64,000 nt of DNA from Aliidiomarina sp. B3213. GTDB lineage: Bacteria > Pseudomonadota > Gammaproteobacteria > Enterobacterales > Alteromonadaceae. The notes under the pieces are model-generated. The model worked only from the letters and a program-made list of their open reading frames with translations. It had not been told where the DNA came from and ran no database searches. The stretch covers positions 62,001 through 126,000 of the forward strand of contig NZ_QMKJ01000001.1 in NCBI RefSeq assembly GCF_003290085.1. Direction: 5' to 3'. Made by a program: the position numbers and the translations under genes. Below are positions 46,547 through 54,668 of this stretch, one piece after another. Numbering within the stretch: position 1 is the first letter of the stretch; every line of letters begins with the position of its first letter.

Positions 46547-46686
46547 CAGCTTATCTTCCATGTGGTCACGGATATACCTCTCACAGGGACGCCGTAAACC
46601 CTTCCCTGGGGGCTTCTCTTCGACATCCATGTCTCAGAGACCCTGTGAGAGGTATATCCGCACCTATTGTCATGGAAGATAAGCTG
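46547..46686. repeat. Long two-part inverted repeat (cruciform or stem-loop)
   Basis: The outer arms are 16 bp and perfect (46547-46562 with 46671-46686); the inner arms are 20 bp and perfect (46569-46588 with 46641-46660). They are separated by 6 unpaired bases on one side and 10 on the other. The 52-base loop contains the smaller palindrome GACATCCATGTC and a CGCCGTAAACCC stretch of a type I recall from other marine gammaproteobacterial intergenic repeats. As RNA it would form a long stable hairpin. Confidence 0.88.
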
Positions 46687-46721
46687 CATCAAACAATAGC
46701 TACCGAAATGTATATGTCACG

Positions 46722-46756
46722 GCATGAGAAAAGCACATCGAGTGCTTCCCTCATGC
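46722..46756. repeat. Interrupted hairpin
   Basis: GCATGAG/CTCATGC outer stem (7 bp), 2-base bulges on each side, AAGCAC/GTGCTT inner stem (6 bp) and 5-base loop. It belongs to the same composite element and is not followed by a T run. Confidence 0.7.
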
Positions 46757-47008
46757 TAAAAGCCAAGCCTCTGGTTCGAAATCTGCCTTTTTATCAACAG
46801 TCTTCGCCCGCAAACATTCCATTCAAGTACGGTAATGGTTAAAAGACTCTGCTAGGTATTATGCTTGGGTTGTAGGACAGGAGGCTGGCTTCAGCCTGTC
46901 CCCATATGGTTTTTATTTACACCAGCGGTGCTTCTTGCGTGTCGAGCGGTATTTTGGAAATCCTAAAATCGTTTATAGTGTGTCTATTGATTAAACGGAG
47001 GAAACATT

Positions 47009-47194
47009 ATGGATGTCGCTGAAATTTTAAAATGGGCTGTTATTGGTGGTGTTGCTGTAATGGTGTTTCTTACTATTGTGGGGCCTGAAACCAAGCTGTC
47101 TAAATGGATTCGTGACGAGAGTAAATCGGATGACTTAAACGCACGAGTAGAAGCGTTGGAAGCACGCGTTGCTGAGTTAGAAAAGCGAAATTAA
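47009..47194 (+). CDS. Small membrane protein with coiled-coil tail
   Basis: A 61-residue protein. A hydrophobic segment (WAVIGGVAVMVFLTIVG, residues 9-25) is followed by a basic stretch and a heptad-like C-terminal helix (DLNARVEALEARVAELEKRN). Ribosome site GGAGGAAA lies 8 bases upstream of ATG. This looks like a single-pass phage-shock-PspB-like topology, but similarity to PspB is not strong and no pspA is nearby. Function unknown. Its stop shares TTAA with the convergent rmuC stop. Confidence 0.7.
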   Translation: MDVAEILKWAVIGGVAVMVFLTIVGPETKLSKWIRDESKSDDLNARVEALEARVAELEKRN

Positions 47195-48711
47195 TCGCTT
47201 TTCTCATCAGGCTTTTCTTCTAACTTTTCGTCTTCGTCAGGCAGTGCTTCTACCACTAATGAAAGCTTTTCAACGTCGTGATCTGCGTGGTAGGTGCTCA
47301 TGTCAGGCAGAGACTTAGATACCTTCACCGAGAGTTGATTAAAGCGGTCAACCTTACCGTATAGACCTTGTTGGCCGGCAACAGCGGTTACTGTGTCATT
47401 GTAGTGATTACTTACGGTATTGAGTGTTCTACCGAGCTTTTGTAAGCGCTCTGCCACCAAGCAAACCTGGTTAAAAATCTCACCGGCTTTTTCGCTTATT
47501 TCGCGCGCTTCGCTGGTGCTTTTGTCCATCATCCATAAGTTAGACACGGTGCGTAGAATTGGAATAAGCGTGGTATGGGAGACCAATACGATATTCTTGC
47601 GGTAACCGTATTCAAAAAGCTCTTTGTTTTGCTTCAATGCTTCAATGTAAGCCGGTTCAATAGGCATAAACATCAGTACAAAGCTTGGGCTGCGCATGCC
47701 AATAACATTGGTATAGTCTTTGGACGCTAAATCGTCGATGTGGCGCTTTACTGCTTTTACGTGCTCTACCATTGCTGCGTTGTATTCTTCGGGTGATTCG
47801 GCACTTACTGCTTTCTCGTAAGCCACCATGGTGACCTTTGAGTCGATAATAATTTGTTTGTTGTCGGGTAGTTTAATTAGGTAGTCGGTTTGCTTATGCT
47901 TGCCTTCTGCGTCTCTGAATGAGCTTTGCTTCTCATAATGGATGTCTGCTTGTAAGCCGCCCATTTCTAGTGTGCGCTCTAACTGTGCCTCACCCCATGC
48001 GCCTCGTTGCTGCGAGTCACCTTTTAAAGCGGATGTAAGATTGTTGGCTTCCTCACTCATTTTTAAGCCGATATCGAGCACTTTTTTCAGCTCCGATGTC
48101 AGGTTGGAGTTACCCCGCACTGACGATTCGTGCACTTCGTTAATTCGTTTTTGAAAGCCTTCGATTTGCTCTCTGAAAGGCTTTAGGAGCACATCAATAC
48201 TTTCTTTGCTGGTGCTCGTGAACGTTTTTCCCTTTTCTTCAAATATCTTGTTAGCGATGTTTTCGAAGTCTTTGGTTAACACCGCTCGTGCCTCTTTAAG
48301 CTCTTTAAGTTGCGCCTGGTAGTACTCTTCTTGCTTCTCTTGTGCTTCTTGTTGGCGTGTATGCGTAACATTCAAACTGTGATATTCAGTTCGCAGTTGC
48401 TCTAACTTTGCTTCTAACTCTTCTGCTCTTAACTTTTGCTCACTCAGTTGTTGCTGCTTGCCCTCTAGCTGAGTTTTGAGCGTAGTTTCTTGGCGTTCTG
48501 TGTTGGTGAGGCTTTCGCGCAGGGTTTGTTGCTCTTGCTGTACTGCAGAGTATTGCGCTTTTTGCGTATCTAATTGCTGCTGAGTATGTGCAAGTTCCGA
48601 CTCTACGGTAGCAATAGAGCGTTGGCTTTGGGCGCGGGAAAATAAGAAGCCAATAACGGCTCCGATAACTGCACTAGCGCCAATAGAAATAAGAACAACA
48701 GGTGTCCACAT
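47191..48711 (-). CDS. rmuC: DNA recombination protein RmuC
   Basis: A 506-residue protein starting at MWTPVVLISIGASAVIG; an in-frame extension to 48774 is less convincing. An N-terminal membrane anchor (4-25) is followed by a coiled coil (about 35-150) and a RmuC nuclease-like domain (200-450: RGAWGEAQLERTLEMGGL, IIIDSKVTMVAYEKAV, FMPIEPAYIEALK). RmuC limits inversions in other bacteria and its mechanism is partly known. Terminates with an acidic, Lys/Glu-rich tail. Confidence 0.93.
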   Translation of the reverse strand: MWTPVVLISIGASAVIGAVIGFLFSRAQSQRSIATVESELAHTQQQLDTQKAQYSAVQQEQQTLRESLTNTERQETTLKTQLEGKQQQLSEQKLRAEELEAKLEQLRTEYHSLNVTHTRQQEAQEKQEEYYQAQLKELKEARAVLTKDFENIANKIFEEKGKTFTSTSKESIDVLLKPFREQIEGFQKRINEVHESSVRGNSNLTSELKKVLDIGLKMSEEANNLTSALKGDSQQRGAWGEAQLERTLEMGGLQADIHYEKQSSFRDAEGKHKQTDYLIKLPDNKQIIIDSKVTMVAYEKAVSAESPEEYNAAMVEHVKAVKRHIDDLASKDYTNVIGMRSPSFVLMFMPIEPAYIEALKQNKELFEYGYRKNIVLVSHTTLIPILRTVSNLWMMDKSTSEAREISEKAGEIFNQVCLVAERLQKLGRTLNTVSNHYNDTVTAVAGQQGLYGKVDRFNQLSVKVSKSLPDMSTYHADHDVEKLSLVVEALPDEDEKLEEKPDEKSD

Positions 48712-48776
48712 ACTCAGTTCCTTGTCGATATGGGTGAAAGCTTGTTGATGATAACAGAACTTATCACAACACAAGA

Positions 48777-48797
48777 GGGCGACAGGTTATGTCGCCC
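48777..48797 (-). terminator. Hairpin terminator of the HTH regulator gene
   Basis: GGGCGAC-7 bases-GTCGCCC stem-loop, followed on the minus strand by TCTTGTG. The T-run is weak, so termination efficiency is uncertain. Confidence 0.5.
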
Positions 48798-48802
48798 TAA
48801 AT

Positions 48803-49018
48803 TTATGTTTCGGGAACGTACTGAAAAACAGTTTCAAGAGGTTGATTAAATTCATGAGCGATTCGAAATGCCACTTCCAGAGAGGGTGAGTAACGTCGTT
48901 GCTCTATGGCGGCAATCGTTTGTCGAGTAACATTTACCTTGTCACCCAATTCACCCTGAGTCATGTCTAGCTGTTCTCTGAATTCTCGTACGCTATTGGT
49001 GATAGGAAGCTTAGCCAC
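48803..49018 (-). CDS. Xre-family helix-turn-helix regulator
   Basis: A 71-residue DNA-binding protein. The helix-turn-helix lies at about 10-60: REFREQLDMTQGELGDKVNVTRQTIAAIEQRRYSPSLEVAFRIAHEF, the YgzD/YozG type. It overlaps the upstream membrane-protein gene by 8 bases, an arrangement seen in many genomes where small Xre proteins pair with DUF2178-like membrane proteins. It may autoregulate or respond to the membrane partner. Confidence 0.9.
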   Translation of the reverse strand: MAKLPITNSVREFREQLDMTQGELGDKVNVTRQTIAAIEQRRYSPSLEVAFRIAHEFNQPLETVFQYVPET

Positions 49019-49430
49019 GGCGATGCTTCCAAATGAGTATAACGTATTCGGCGATCTGACTTAGTACGAGTGAACCAAACGCAGTATAGAAAAGTGCATT
49101 GCCGTCTTCGTGAATCATGTAATGGCCTAGCCCAAAAAACAAACCTATAGCGAGTACAATACCACTAATATGGCTACTAAAAAGTGCGATGGTTTTTTCT
49201 CGCTCGTCTAGCTTTCCCTCGGCTTGCTTAGGCTGAATTATCGCCAAAATGATGTGCGAGGCGATGGCTAGAACAATAATAGTGCCGACAAATTTACCGA
49301 GTAACATCCAGGACGGATCAATGACCTGCTGCGCATGCATAGATGCGTTGTAAACAGAGTGTGCGAGGTCAAAAAAAGCGACCGATAAAATAATGAGCAT
49401 GGCCCATGCAGAGCGTTCTTGGAATGACAT
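49011..49430 (-). CDS. Four-span membrane protein paired with an Xre regulator (DUF2178-like)
   Basis: A 139-residue polytopic protein with spans near 8-28, 45-66, 82-104 and 113-133. The cytoplasmic loop between spans two and three contains KLDEREKTIAL, a mark of DUF2178-like proteins that pair with small Xre regulators. No enzymatic residues stand out. Translation is coupled to the regulator by an 8-base overlap. Sensing function is inferred. Confidence 0.75.
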   Translation of the reverse strand: MSFQERSAWAMLIILSVAFFDLAHSVYNASMHAQQVIDPSWMLLGKFVGTIIVLAIASHIILAIIQPKQAEGKLDEREKTIALFSSHISGIVLAIGLFFGLGHYMIHEDGNALFYTAFGSLVLSQIAEYVILIWKHRRG

Positions 49431-49500
49431 GTGAAAACCTCATGATATTAAATAACAGCAAGCAATGTTAAAAATACTTAACATGAGGAAGTGTAAGGTT

Positions 49501-49538
49501 AGAAAATAGCCATGTCAAATATTTTTAACATGGCTATT
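49501..49538 (-). terminator. Rho-independent terminator of the DUF1707-type gene
   Basis: Perfect 11-bp stem AATAGCCATGT/ACATGGCTATT with a 12-base loop, followed on the minus strand by TTCT. Located 15 bases after the stop of the gene at 49553. Confidence 0.72.
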
Positions 49539-49552
49539 GCTAGCTATTGAAA

Positions 49553-50209
49553 TTAATAGAGATCTTTACCTGAGAAAGACTCTTTAATGCTGTTGGCAAA
49601 CGCCATGAATTTTTCTTTCATTGTGGTTTTCAGTTTTACTTCGATACTGCCAAGTACAGACCAACCTTCAATGGTAATGACTGGAGCCTGGCGGTTTGCC
49701 ATATTTGGGGCGTGATGCTCAGTATTACTTAAAATATTGGTGACCGAAGTGACTACATTTACATTTTCTGGCACTAAAATTTCAATAGAGCACAGCGCAT
49801 CTTTTACGTCGATAATGACGTTCTGACTTTGAAAAATAGCGTCGCTGAAATCGAGTTTAGTAGAGCCTAGTACCCCGACGATGCTAATTCGCTTGGGCAC
49901 AACCCATTGCCCACTTTTTTCGGTGTTACTTAAAATAGTAGTGATTTTTTGATGGGTATCGTCGTTACCCGAGCGGTAATGGGGTGTAAACTGCTTTTCT
50001 TTGTAGGTGTCGTAGTTAGAATCTGCTTCCATAGGTAAGTCTTCTACTAAGGCAACAATCTCTTGATGATCGTTACTTTCCGATGCTTGGTCTAATCTAC
50101 GTTCGAACGCTTCAGCAGAAATCACACCGTGACTATAGTTAACGATGAGCTTGTCTATGGTTTCTTCGCGAACTTTCTCTATGGGTCTGTCTTCTAACTT
50201 TACCGTCAT
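49553..50209 (-). CDS. DUF1707/SHOCT-like and LiaF-like domain protein
   Basis: A 218-residue soluble protein. Residues 1-60 resemble the DUF1707 SHOCT-like module (IEKVREETIDKLIVNYSHGVISAEAFERRLDQA). Residues about 90-185 resemble the C-terminal LiaF beta domain (ILSNTEKSGQWVVPKRISIVGVLGSTKLDFSDA), with repeated ILSNTE segments. In Gram-positive bacteria LiaF is an inhibitor of an envelope-stress sensor. Here no membrane spans or LiaRS partners are seen, so the role is unclear. Confidence 0.75.
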   Translation of the reverse strand: MTVKLEDRPIEKVREETIDKLIVNYSHGVISAEAFERRLDQASESNDHQEIVALVEDLPMEADSNYDTYKEKQFTPHYRSGNDDTHQKITTILSNTEKSGQWVVPKRISIVGVLGSTKLDFSDAIFQSQNVIIDVKDALCSIEILVPENVNVVTSVTNILSNTEHHAPNMANRQAPVITIEGWSVLGSIEVKLKTTMKEKFMAFANSIKESFSGKDLY

Positions 50210-50434
50210 TGTTTATTCCCTCGTGTTATCTTATACACGTTAGCGTAAATATAGTGGTTTGTACCAACATGGCTTATGTGAATTAAAGTAAGCAAGATTC
50301 AAGCCTCTTTGTAATTTTTATATATTTCAGTTGCTTACGATTTTTACATGGCTGTTGTAGTGTGGTTTCTCACCATCTAATAGGCTTTTTCACTATTAAA
50401 TGTTGCAAGCCATCGAAAAGAAAGAGGAAGTAAG

Positions 50435-50956
50435 GTGAAGGTATTTCTCGCGATTTTAACTGCTTTAACTATAACGACAGGATGTTCAAGTATGAATAAT
50501 CAAGCTGATGAGTTTCATGTATACATTATTCGTCATGCTGAGAAGGCAAAGAGTGACGGTGAAAACCGCGATCCGCAATTGTCGTATTGTGGACAGCAGC
50601 GTGCGCGAGCCTTAGTTCACCTTTTGAAAGACAGAAATATCGACGCAGTTTATGCTACCGGCTATCAACGTACGCAGCGAACAGCTCGGCCTCTAGCTCA
50701 AGACCGAGGTTTGGTCGTGCAAGAATATAACGCAAGAGACAGCCAAGCTTTAGTCGACAGTGTTCTCAGTAAAAAGGAAGATGCGCTTATTGTCGGTCAC
50801 AGTAACACCGCACCGGTTATTGCGAATTTAATGGCAGGCACCGAACTTGAGTTGCTTGACGAGAGTGAGTTCGACAAGCTTTATAGTATTGAAGTGCACA
50901 CAGACCGAGTTCTTTTGCACGAACTCAATCAAGGTTTTGTTTGTGACGAGTCGTAG
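50435..50956 (+). CDS. Histidine phosphatase family lipoprotein (SixA-like)
   Basis: 173 residues starting at GTG with GAGGAAG upstream. A short signal peptide ends near TTGCSSM (lipobox-like at Cys17), so it is probably exported. The phosphatase core has the RHG-type motif IIRHAEKAKSDG with catalytic histidine, and the second histidine in LIVGHSNTAP. The substrate could be a phosphohistidine protein or sugar phosphate; unknown. Its 3' end overlaps the convergent PnuC-like gene by 32 bases. Confidence 0.83.
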   Translation: MKVFLAILTALTITTGCSSMNNQADEFHVYIIRHAEKAKSDGENRDPQLSYCGQQRARALVHLLKDRNIDAVYATGYQRTQRTARPLAQDRGLVVQEYNARDSQALVDSVLSKKEDALIVGHSNTAPVIANLMAGTELELLDESEFDKLYSIEVHTDRVLLHELNQGFVCDES

Positions 50957-51674
50957 AAGACCACCATTCATATAAAGCGATAAACGCGTTTACTTGATAA
51001 ATAAGCGTTTGAATTGCAAATATCATGTTGTTGTTGGCTAAGTTCACTGCTAGCCATACGAAGTTCACGACTATCCAAATCCACCAACTTGCTGCGTAAC
51101 GCAAAATCATCATGGTCTGGGCGGTTACGCCGAGAACAAAAGCTAAAACATTGATTTGATACCAAGTAATGTTGAAGCCTAACCACGAGATTGCACTGCT
51201 TGAACCTGCGGGAATAAATGCAAAGGCTTGAAGCTTAGAATTTACCCATGGAAAAAGTAACAAGCCCAGCGCTATAAAACCCAGCGTAATTAACCAAAGC
51301 AGCTTGCTCCCTGATTGCGGTTTCATGTCACCTTTGTCGTCTTGGTGTTTTCGCCAATGAAGTAAGCCAAATAGGTGAGTAAAAAAGTAGAATATCGGGG
51401 CCATCATTAAGCCGGTCGCACCACTTCTTCCCTGAGCAACAATCTCACCGACATTGGCAAGCATGCCAAGCCCATTGCCGCCGATGTTTTTACGAAAAGC
51501 CAAAGCAAGCACGCATAATAGACCGACAAGCGCTACAGAGAGTTTGAATATGTCTAACCCGGTACGTTCAGTGGTAAGCCAAAATCCTAAAAATAAGGCT
51601 AGGGCGCCGCAAACAAACCAAGTTATCGCCCAAGGGCGTTGCCAGTCATTGGTGATTTTTTCCAGTATGTTCAT
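50925..51674 (-). CDS. PnuC-like nicotinamide-nucleoside transporter
   Basis: A 249-residue polytopic membrane protein with about seven spans. The PnuC-type blocks LGMLANVGEIVAQGRSGATGLM, WYQINVLAFVLGVTAQTMMILRYAASWWIWIVVNFVWLA are visible. PnuC proteins take up nicotinamide riboside or related vitamins (some homologues carry thiamine or riboflavin precursors). No kinase or riboswitch is evident beside it, so the substrate is uncertain. It overlaps the phosphatase gene tail to tail. Confidence 0.78.
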   Translation of the reverse strand: MNILEKITNDWQRPWAITWFVCGALALFLGFWLTTERTGLDIFKLSVALVGLLCVLALAFRKNIGGNGLGMLANVGEIVAQGRSGATGLMMAPIFYFFTHLFGLLHWRKHQDDKGDMKPQSGSKLLWLITLGFIALGLLLFPWVNSKLQAFAFIPAGSSSAISWLGFNITWYQINVLAFVLGVTAQTMMILRYAASWWIWIVVNFVWLAVNLANNNMIFAIQTLIYQVNAFIALYEWWSSTTRHKQNLD

Positions 51675-51782
51675 TCCGATTCGCTTTTTGGTTTAATAAC
51701 ATGCAAGGTACAGCCATTAACTTATTAAGCTACTTAGTTTTGCTGAATAGTTCGGATTTTACAATGAGTACAGACTTTGAGT

Positions 51783-52178
51783 ATGAAACACCTTATTAAG
51801 CGCAGAATAATCACTATTACCGCAATTCTGATTGCGCTGTTTTTAGGAGCCTGTACGAAGGGTAAACTTGAATATTACGATGCTGACGGGCAACTTAAAA
51901 CTGCATGCGAAACTGTTTATACATGGCAACCGAGTGTCGATAAATATGCAGTTGAATACGTGTTGGCACACTGCGCCAGAAAGGCACAAGAACAGGGGCT
52001 AACGGTAAAAGATCAGCGCTTATTGGATATTGATTTGTCTGTTCCTGTATCTCCCGAAGGGCAGCCTTGGACTTTTGACTTAGCCCGTGAGCATCATCAG
52101 AAGGGGCTGATAACTGACAAGCAATATGGATACATTTTGGCGTATATTGACTTGGGGTATCCAGTCATCGAAGGTTGA
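51783..52178 (+). CDS. Lipoprotein, unknown function
   Basis: 131 residues from ATG (MKHLIKRRIITITAI). A TTG two codons upstream is also open. The N-terminus has basic residues, a hydrophobic stretch and the lipobox LGAC. The mature part has Cys residues at TACETVY and AHCARKA that might pair, and a hydrophilic helical remainder. I recognise no family. Not in an obvious operon. Confidence 0.65.
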   Translation: MKHLIKRRIITITAILIALFLGACTKGKLEYYDADGQLKTACETVYTWQPSVDKYAVEYVLAHCARKAQEQGLTVKDQRLLDIDLSVPVSPEGQPWTFDLAREHHQKGLITDKQYGYILAYIDLGYPVIEG

Positions 52179-52307
52179 ATGTAAATAAATACGAAAAGAG
52201 TTGTACAGGTAATCCATATTGGATGAACTTTTTGCGCAGCGCAGTATGCTAGTTTGTATCTGCTGTTCAAGACCGATTAAAAAGTAGAAAAAACAAGGAA
52301 GATAATC

Positions 52308-52805
52308 ATGAAAAAATCAATTCTCACTTTAGTTGCAGCGGTTACATTAGCTGCTTGCCAATCTACGAGCGACATGTCGCAAGACTCAAACAGTGCAAGC
52401 GCAAATAATGACGCATATACGGCGATGGAAATGACACCTAGAGAACTGCTGAAAAGCAAATGGGGCGATTTACTACGCTTTCCTGCGCGCTACCCTGAGC
52501 AAGCGGCAATGCGGTCCGTGAATGGCTGCGCAACTGTAGAGTACGTTATTACCCCTGAGAATGAAGTAACCCATATTCAGATTGTTGCGGAGAGTGCTCG
52601 CTATTTTGGTCAAGCAGCTGAAGATGTCATTCAAAATTGGGCTTGGCAACAATTACCACAAGGCATTATTTCTGAGCCGGTAAAAACACAAACGCGTTTC
52701 GACTTTTGTGTGGAAAGCGATGAGCAACCATGTTCACGTGTAACACAGACATTTACTTGCCCTGGTGAAGATATTATTCAGTCGATTGGTAGACGTGTAA
52801 TGTAA
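52308..52805 (+). CDS. TonB C-terminal-like lipoprotein
   Basis: 165 residues with lipobox LAAC at Cys17. The region 65-130 resembles the TonB_C fold: FPARYPEQAAMRSVNGCATVEYVITPENEVTHIQIV followed by AAEDVIQNWAWQQLP. Two Cys residues may bond in the C-terminal part (RFDFCVESDEQPCSR). There is no membrane anchor or Pro-rich linker as in TonB proper. It could be an independently anchored periplasmic binding module. Followed by a clear terminator. Confidence 0.72.
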   Translation: MKKSILTLVAAVTLAACQSTSDMSQDSNSASANNDAYTAMEMTPRELLKSKWGDLLRFPARYPEQAAMRSVNGCATVEYVITPENEVTHIQIVAESARYFGQAAEDVIQNWAWQQLPQGIISEPVKTQTRFDFCVESDEQPCSRVTQTFTCPGEDIIQSIGRRVM

Positions 52806-52837
52806 TAATGTGAAGCGCACCGTGATCATAAAGCATT

Positions 52838-52862
52838 AGGCAGTTTTTCAACTGCCTTTTTT
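52838..52862 (+). terminator. Rho-independent terminator of the TonB_C-like gene
   Basis: AGGCAGT-TTTTCA-ACTGCCT stem-loop followed by TTTTT, 33 bases after the stop. Confidence 0.82.
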
Positions 52863-52902
52863 ATGTCTACAGTAAAGTAACCATCACTTTGGGTTTTCGG
52901 TT

Positions 52903-53616
52903 ATGCATGAACTTACTTTTATCCTCGTTCTGACCTTAGTCGCTGGTCTCGCTATGCCTGCCGGAGCTGCTTTAGCGTGTTTTGAACATATTCGTCCGCG
53001 GTGGTTGGAAAATGAACTTCGTCATACGGTAGTGGCGTTTGGGGGAGGGGCTCTTCTTTCTGCTGTTGCACTCGTGTTGGTACCAGAGTCGATAGACAGT
53101 CTAAATCAACTGCTGGCGCTACTATGTTTTGCCTCCGGTGGCGCTGTATTCATGTTTTTGGATATTTTCCTTGCGAAAAGAAAGACATCCGCAGGGCAAC
53201 TGGTGGCTATGTTAGCTGACTTCATTCCTGAAGCTATTGCACTGGGGGCTACCTTTACGGTGTCTACATCCGGTGGTTTATTGCTCGCGATTATTATTAC
53301 CTTACAAAACTTACCTGAAGGCTTTAATTCCTACCGAGAGATAAAATCATCTACAGGAATGCAAGGTCCCAAAATTATTTTATTATTCGCATTTATGGCA
53401 CTTTTGGGGCCAGTTTCAGGTCTTGTGGGGTATACCTTACTTGCGGAAAGTCACATCGTAATTGCTGGCATCATGATGTTTGCAGCGGGGGGAATTTTAT
53501 ATATCGTATTTCAAGATATAGCACCACAGGTTCGTCTTCGGAATCATTGGGCCCCGCCATTGGGAGCTGTGGCGGGTTTTGGCCTTGGTATTCTAGGCAA
53601 AATGTTAGTTGTTTAG
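52903..53616 (+). CDS. ZIP-family-like metal transporter
   Basis: A 237-residue polytopic membrane protein with about eight spans. ZIP-type motifs are recognisable: DFIPEAIALGATFTVS (near 107-122) and LQNLPEGFNSYREI (near 133-146), corresponding to the HxxEG-type segments of zinc transporters. The histidines that bind metal in canonical ZIPs are not evident in the first (IPEAIALG) or second (NLPEG) motif. It may carry another cation or have another role. ATG with GTTTTCGG upstream, a weak ribosome site. Confidence 0.72.
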   Translation: MHELTFILVLTLVAGLAMPAGAALACFEHIRPRWLENELRHTVVAFGGGALLSAVALVLVPESIDSLNQLLALLCFASGGAVFMFLDIFLAKRKTSAGQLVAMLADFIPEAIALGATFTVSTSGGLLLAIIITLQNLPEGFNSYREIKSSTGMQGPKIILLFAFMALLGPVSGLVGYTLLAESHIVIAGIMMFAAGGILYIVFQDIAPQVRLRNHWAPPLGAVAGFGLGILGKMLVV

Positions 53617-53781
53617 GTTTAGGTTGTTTCTTATCGCCTCAGATAAAGGTGCTGAAATATCTGCGTGGCTATTATGAATAATATGAAACACTTCGACGGT
53701 GGTAGGTTGTACGCGGCGAGCTGGTAGTGCTTCTGGGTAAGGTTCTCCATCGGCTATGAGAGTAGCAATTTCCGTGAAGGC
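53605..53781 (-). pseudogene. C-terminal remnant of a gene, possibly a LysR-type regulator
   Basis: A 58-residue frame (ending in TAA at 53605-53607) reads FTEIATLIADGEPYPEAL and continues with natural-looking protein to LSEAIRNNLN, but it has no ATG start (only an internal GTG) and is preceded immediately by an in-frame stop. It looks like a real gene's 3' end without its body. The tail resembles a LysR C-terminus, weakly. It overlaps the last 12 bases of the ZIP-like gene. Confidence 0.45.
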
Positions 53782-53863
53782 TTAAGAGACGAAAGCCGCT
53801 TTCTTGTTAGGTTTAGTTTTTAGGAATTTCGTGCCCTCCTGGAGCTCAAGTGCACTGATTGGT

Positions 53864-54343
53864 CTAGTGCGCTTGAGCCGCATAAGGAGGTGCGTAGTCA
53901 AGGTTCACAAAGAATAAACCACCACTGTTTTCTGAGATACCTAAAGAAACCGTCATTCGAATGTTTTCAGAAACCGACGAGTCAGGGACTATTCGAAAGC
54001 CTATATCTGATGTCTGCACAATTGATTCGTATTGTATTGTTGCACCAGAAGGGGAGCTTTCTCGGGCTATCTCTTTTGCCGTGTATTCTGCCATATCGTA
54101 AACCACTAACGTAAATGGAATTTCTTGGTTGGTGGAAACGACATTGATGATGATTTCGTTCCCTTCAGGAATTTCACTTACATTCGTGCAATTGAAGAAA
54201 TTATTAGCGGAGTGAAGATCGACAACAAAAGAGTTCAAAGCCGTGATTTTAATACATTCGGCAGGCTCACTTACAGCAGAGTAAGAAAAGGTGAGCACGA
54301 TAAAAGAGAAGAGAGTGGCTAAACAGTTTTGTGCATTTCGCAT
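53864..54343 (-). CDS. Exported protein, unknown function
   Basis: 159 residues with a signal peptide at about 1-26 (LATLFSFIVLTFSYSAVSEP). The mature protein is small, beta-rich and contains two Cys near its start (ECIK, FNCTN) likely to form a disulfide. I recognise no family. It follows the 69-residue membrane protein on the same strand after 15 bases, so both may form a two-gene unit. Confidence 0.65.
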   Translation of the reverse strand: MRNAQNCLATLFSFIVLTFSYSAVSEPAECIKITALNSFVVDLHSANNFFNCTNVSEIPEGNEIIINVVSTNQEIPFTLVVYDMAEYTAKEIARESSPSGATIQYESIVQTSDIGFRIVPDSSVSENIRMTVSLGISENSGGLFFVNLDYAPPYAAQAH

Positions 54344-54358
54344 AAGACATCCTTTTTC

Positions 54359-54568
54359 TTATTGTGAGTGGCTTTGATAGTTCGTAGGCCAAATAAGCGC
54401 GAGAGCGATAGAAATATAGGGAATAAAAATACCAACAATTAGCCATTTTGCCGCATCCAATCTCCTGGATTTGGCGATTAAATACGTGGGTAGAGCTGAT
54501 AAGAACCCTATAAAAACAGCTAAAAGAATAATAGGGCCAAAAAAGACGATAAGAACATTCGAGTCCAT
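54359..54568 (-). CDS. Small two-span membrane protein
   Basis: 69 residues with two hydrophobic segments (IVFFGPIILLAVFIGFLSALP at 7-27 and WLIVGIFIPYISIALALIWP at 42-61) separated by a short basic loop (KSRRLDAAK). ATG preceded by GGAGTAAAC. Typical of small hairpin membrane proteins; function unknown. It may be co-transcribed with the exported protein downstream. Confidence 0.65.
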   Translation of the reverse strand: MDSNVLIVFFGPIILLAVFIGFLSALPTYLIAKSRRLDAAKWLIVGIFIPYISIALALIWPTNYQSHSQ

Positions 54569-54668
54569 GTGGTTTACTCCTTTTCCTTTAGGTTAAAAAG
54601 TAAACTACCAAATGTTTTGTTGTTTGTATATCTATGTGGTTTTGTGAATCAAGAATTACTGAGGAGAG

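Larger units (their letters stand above)
46482..46915. repeat. Composite palindromic non-coding element between dnaJ and a small membrane gene
   Basis: A 434-base region with no supportable gene. It is framed by two 25-base direct repeats that differ at one base (46489-46513 and 46887-46911), each part of a GGGGAC/GGACAGG-type hairpin. Between them are a long interrupted inverted repeat (46547-46686) and a separate hairpin (46722-46756). The motif TGCTAGGTATT also occurs twice (about 46527 and 46850). The layout resembles a REP/RAYT-derived or MITE-like element, but no transposase or target duplication is visible. Confidence 0.7.

Noticed and set aside
46645-46842. A 65-codon open frame within the palindromic element after dnaJ
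   Set aside because: It starts inside the inner arm of the long inverted repeat and runs through two hairpins; no ribosome site and no recognisable protein.
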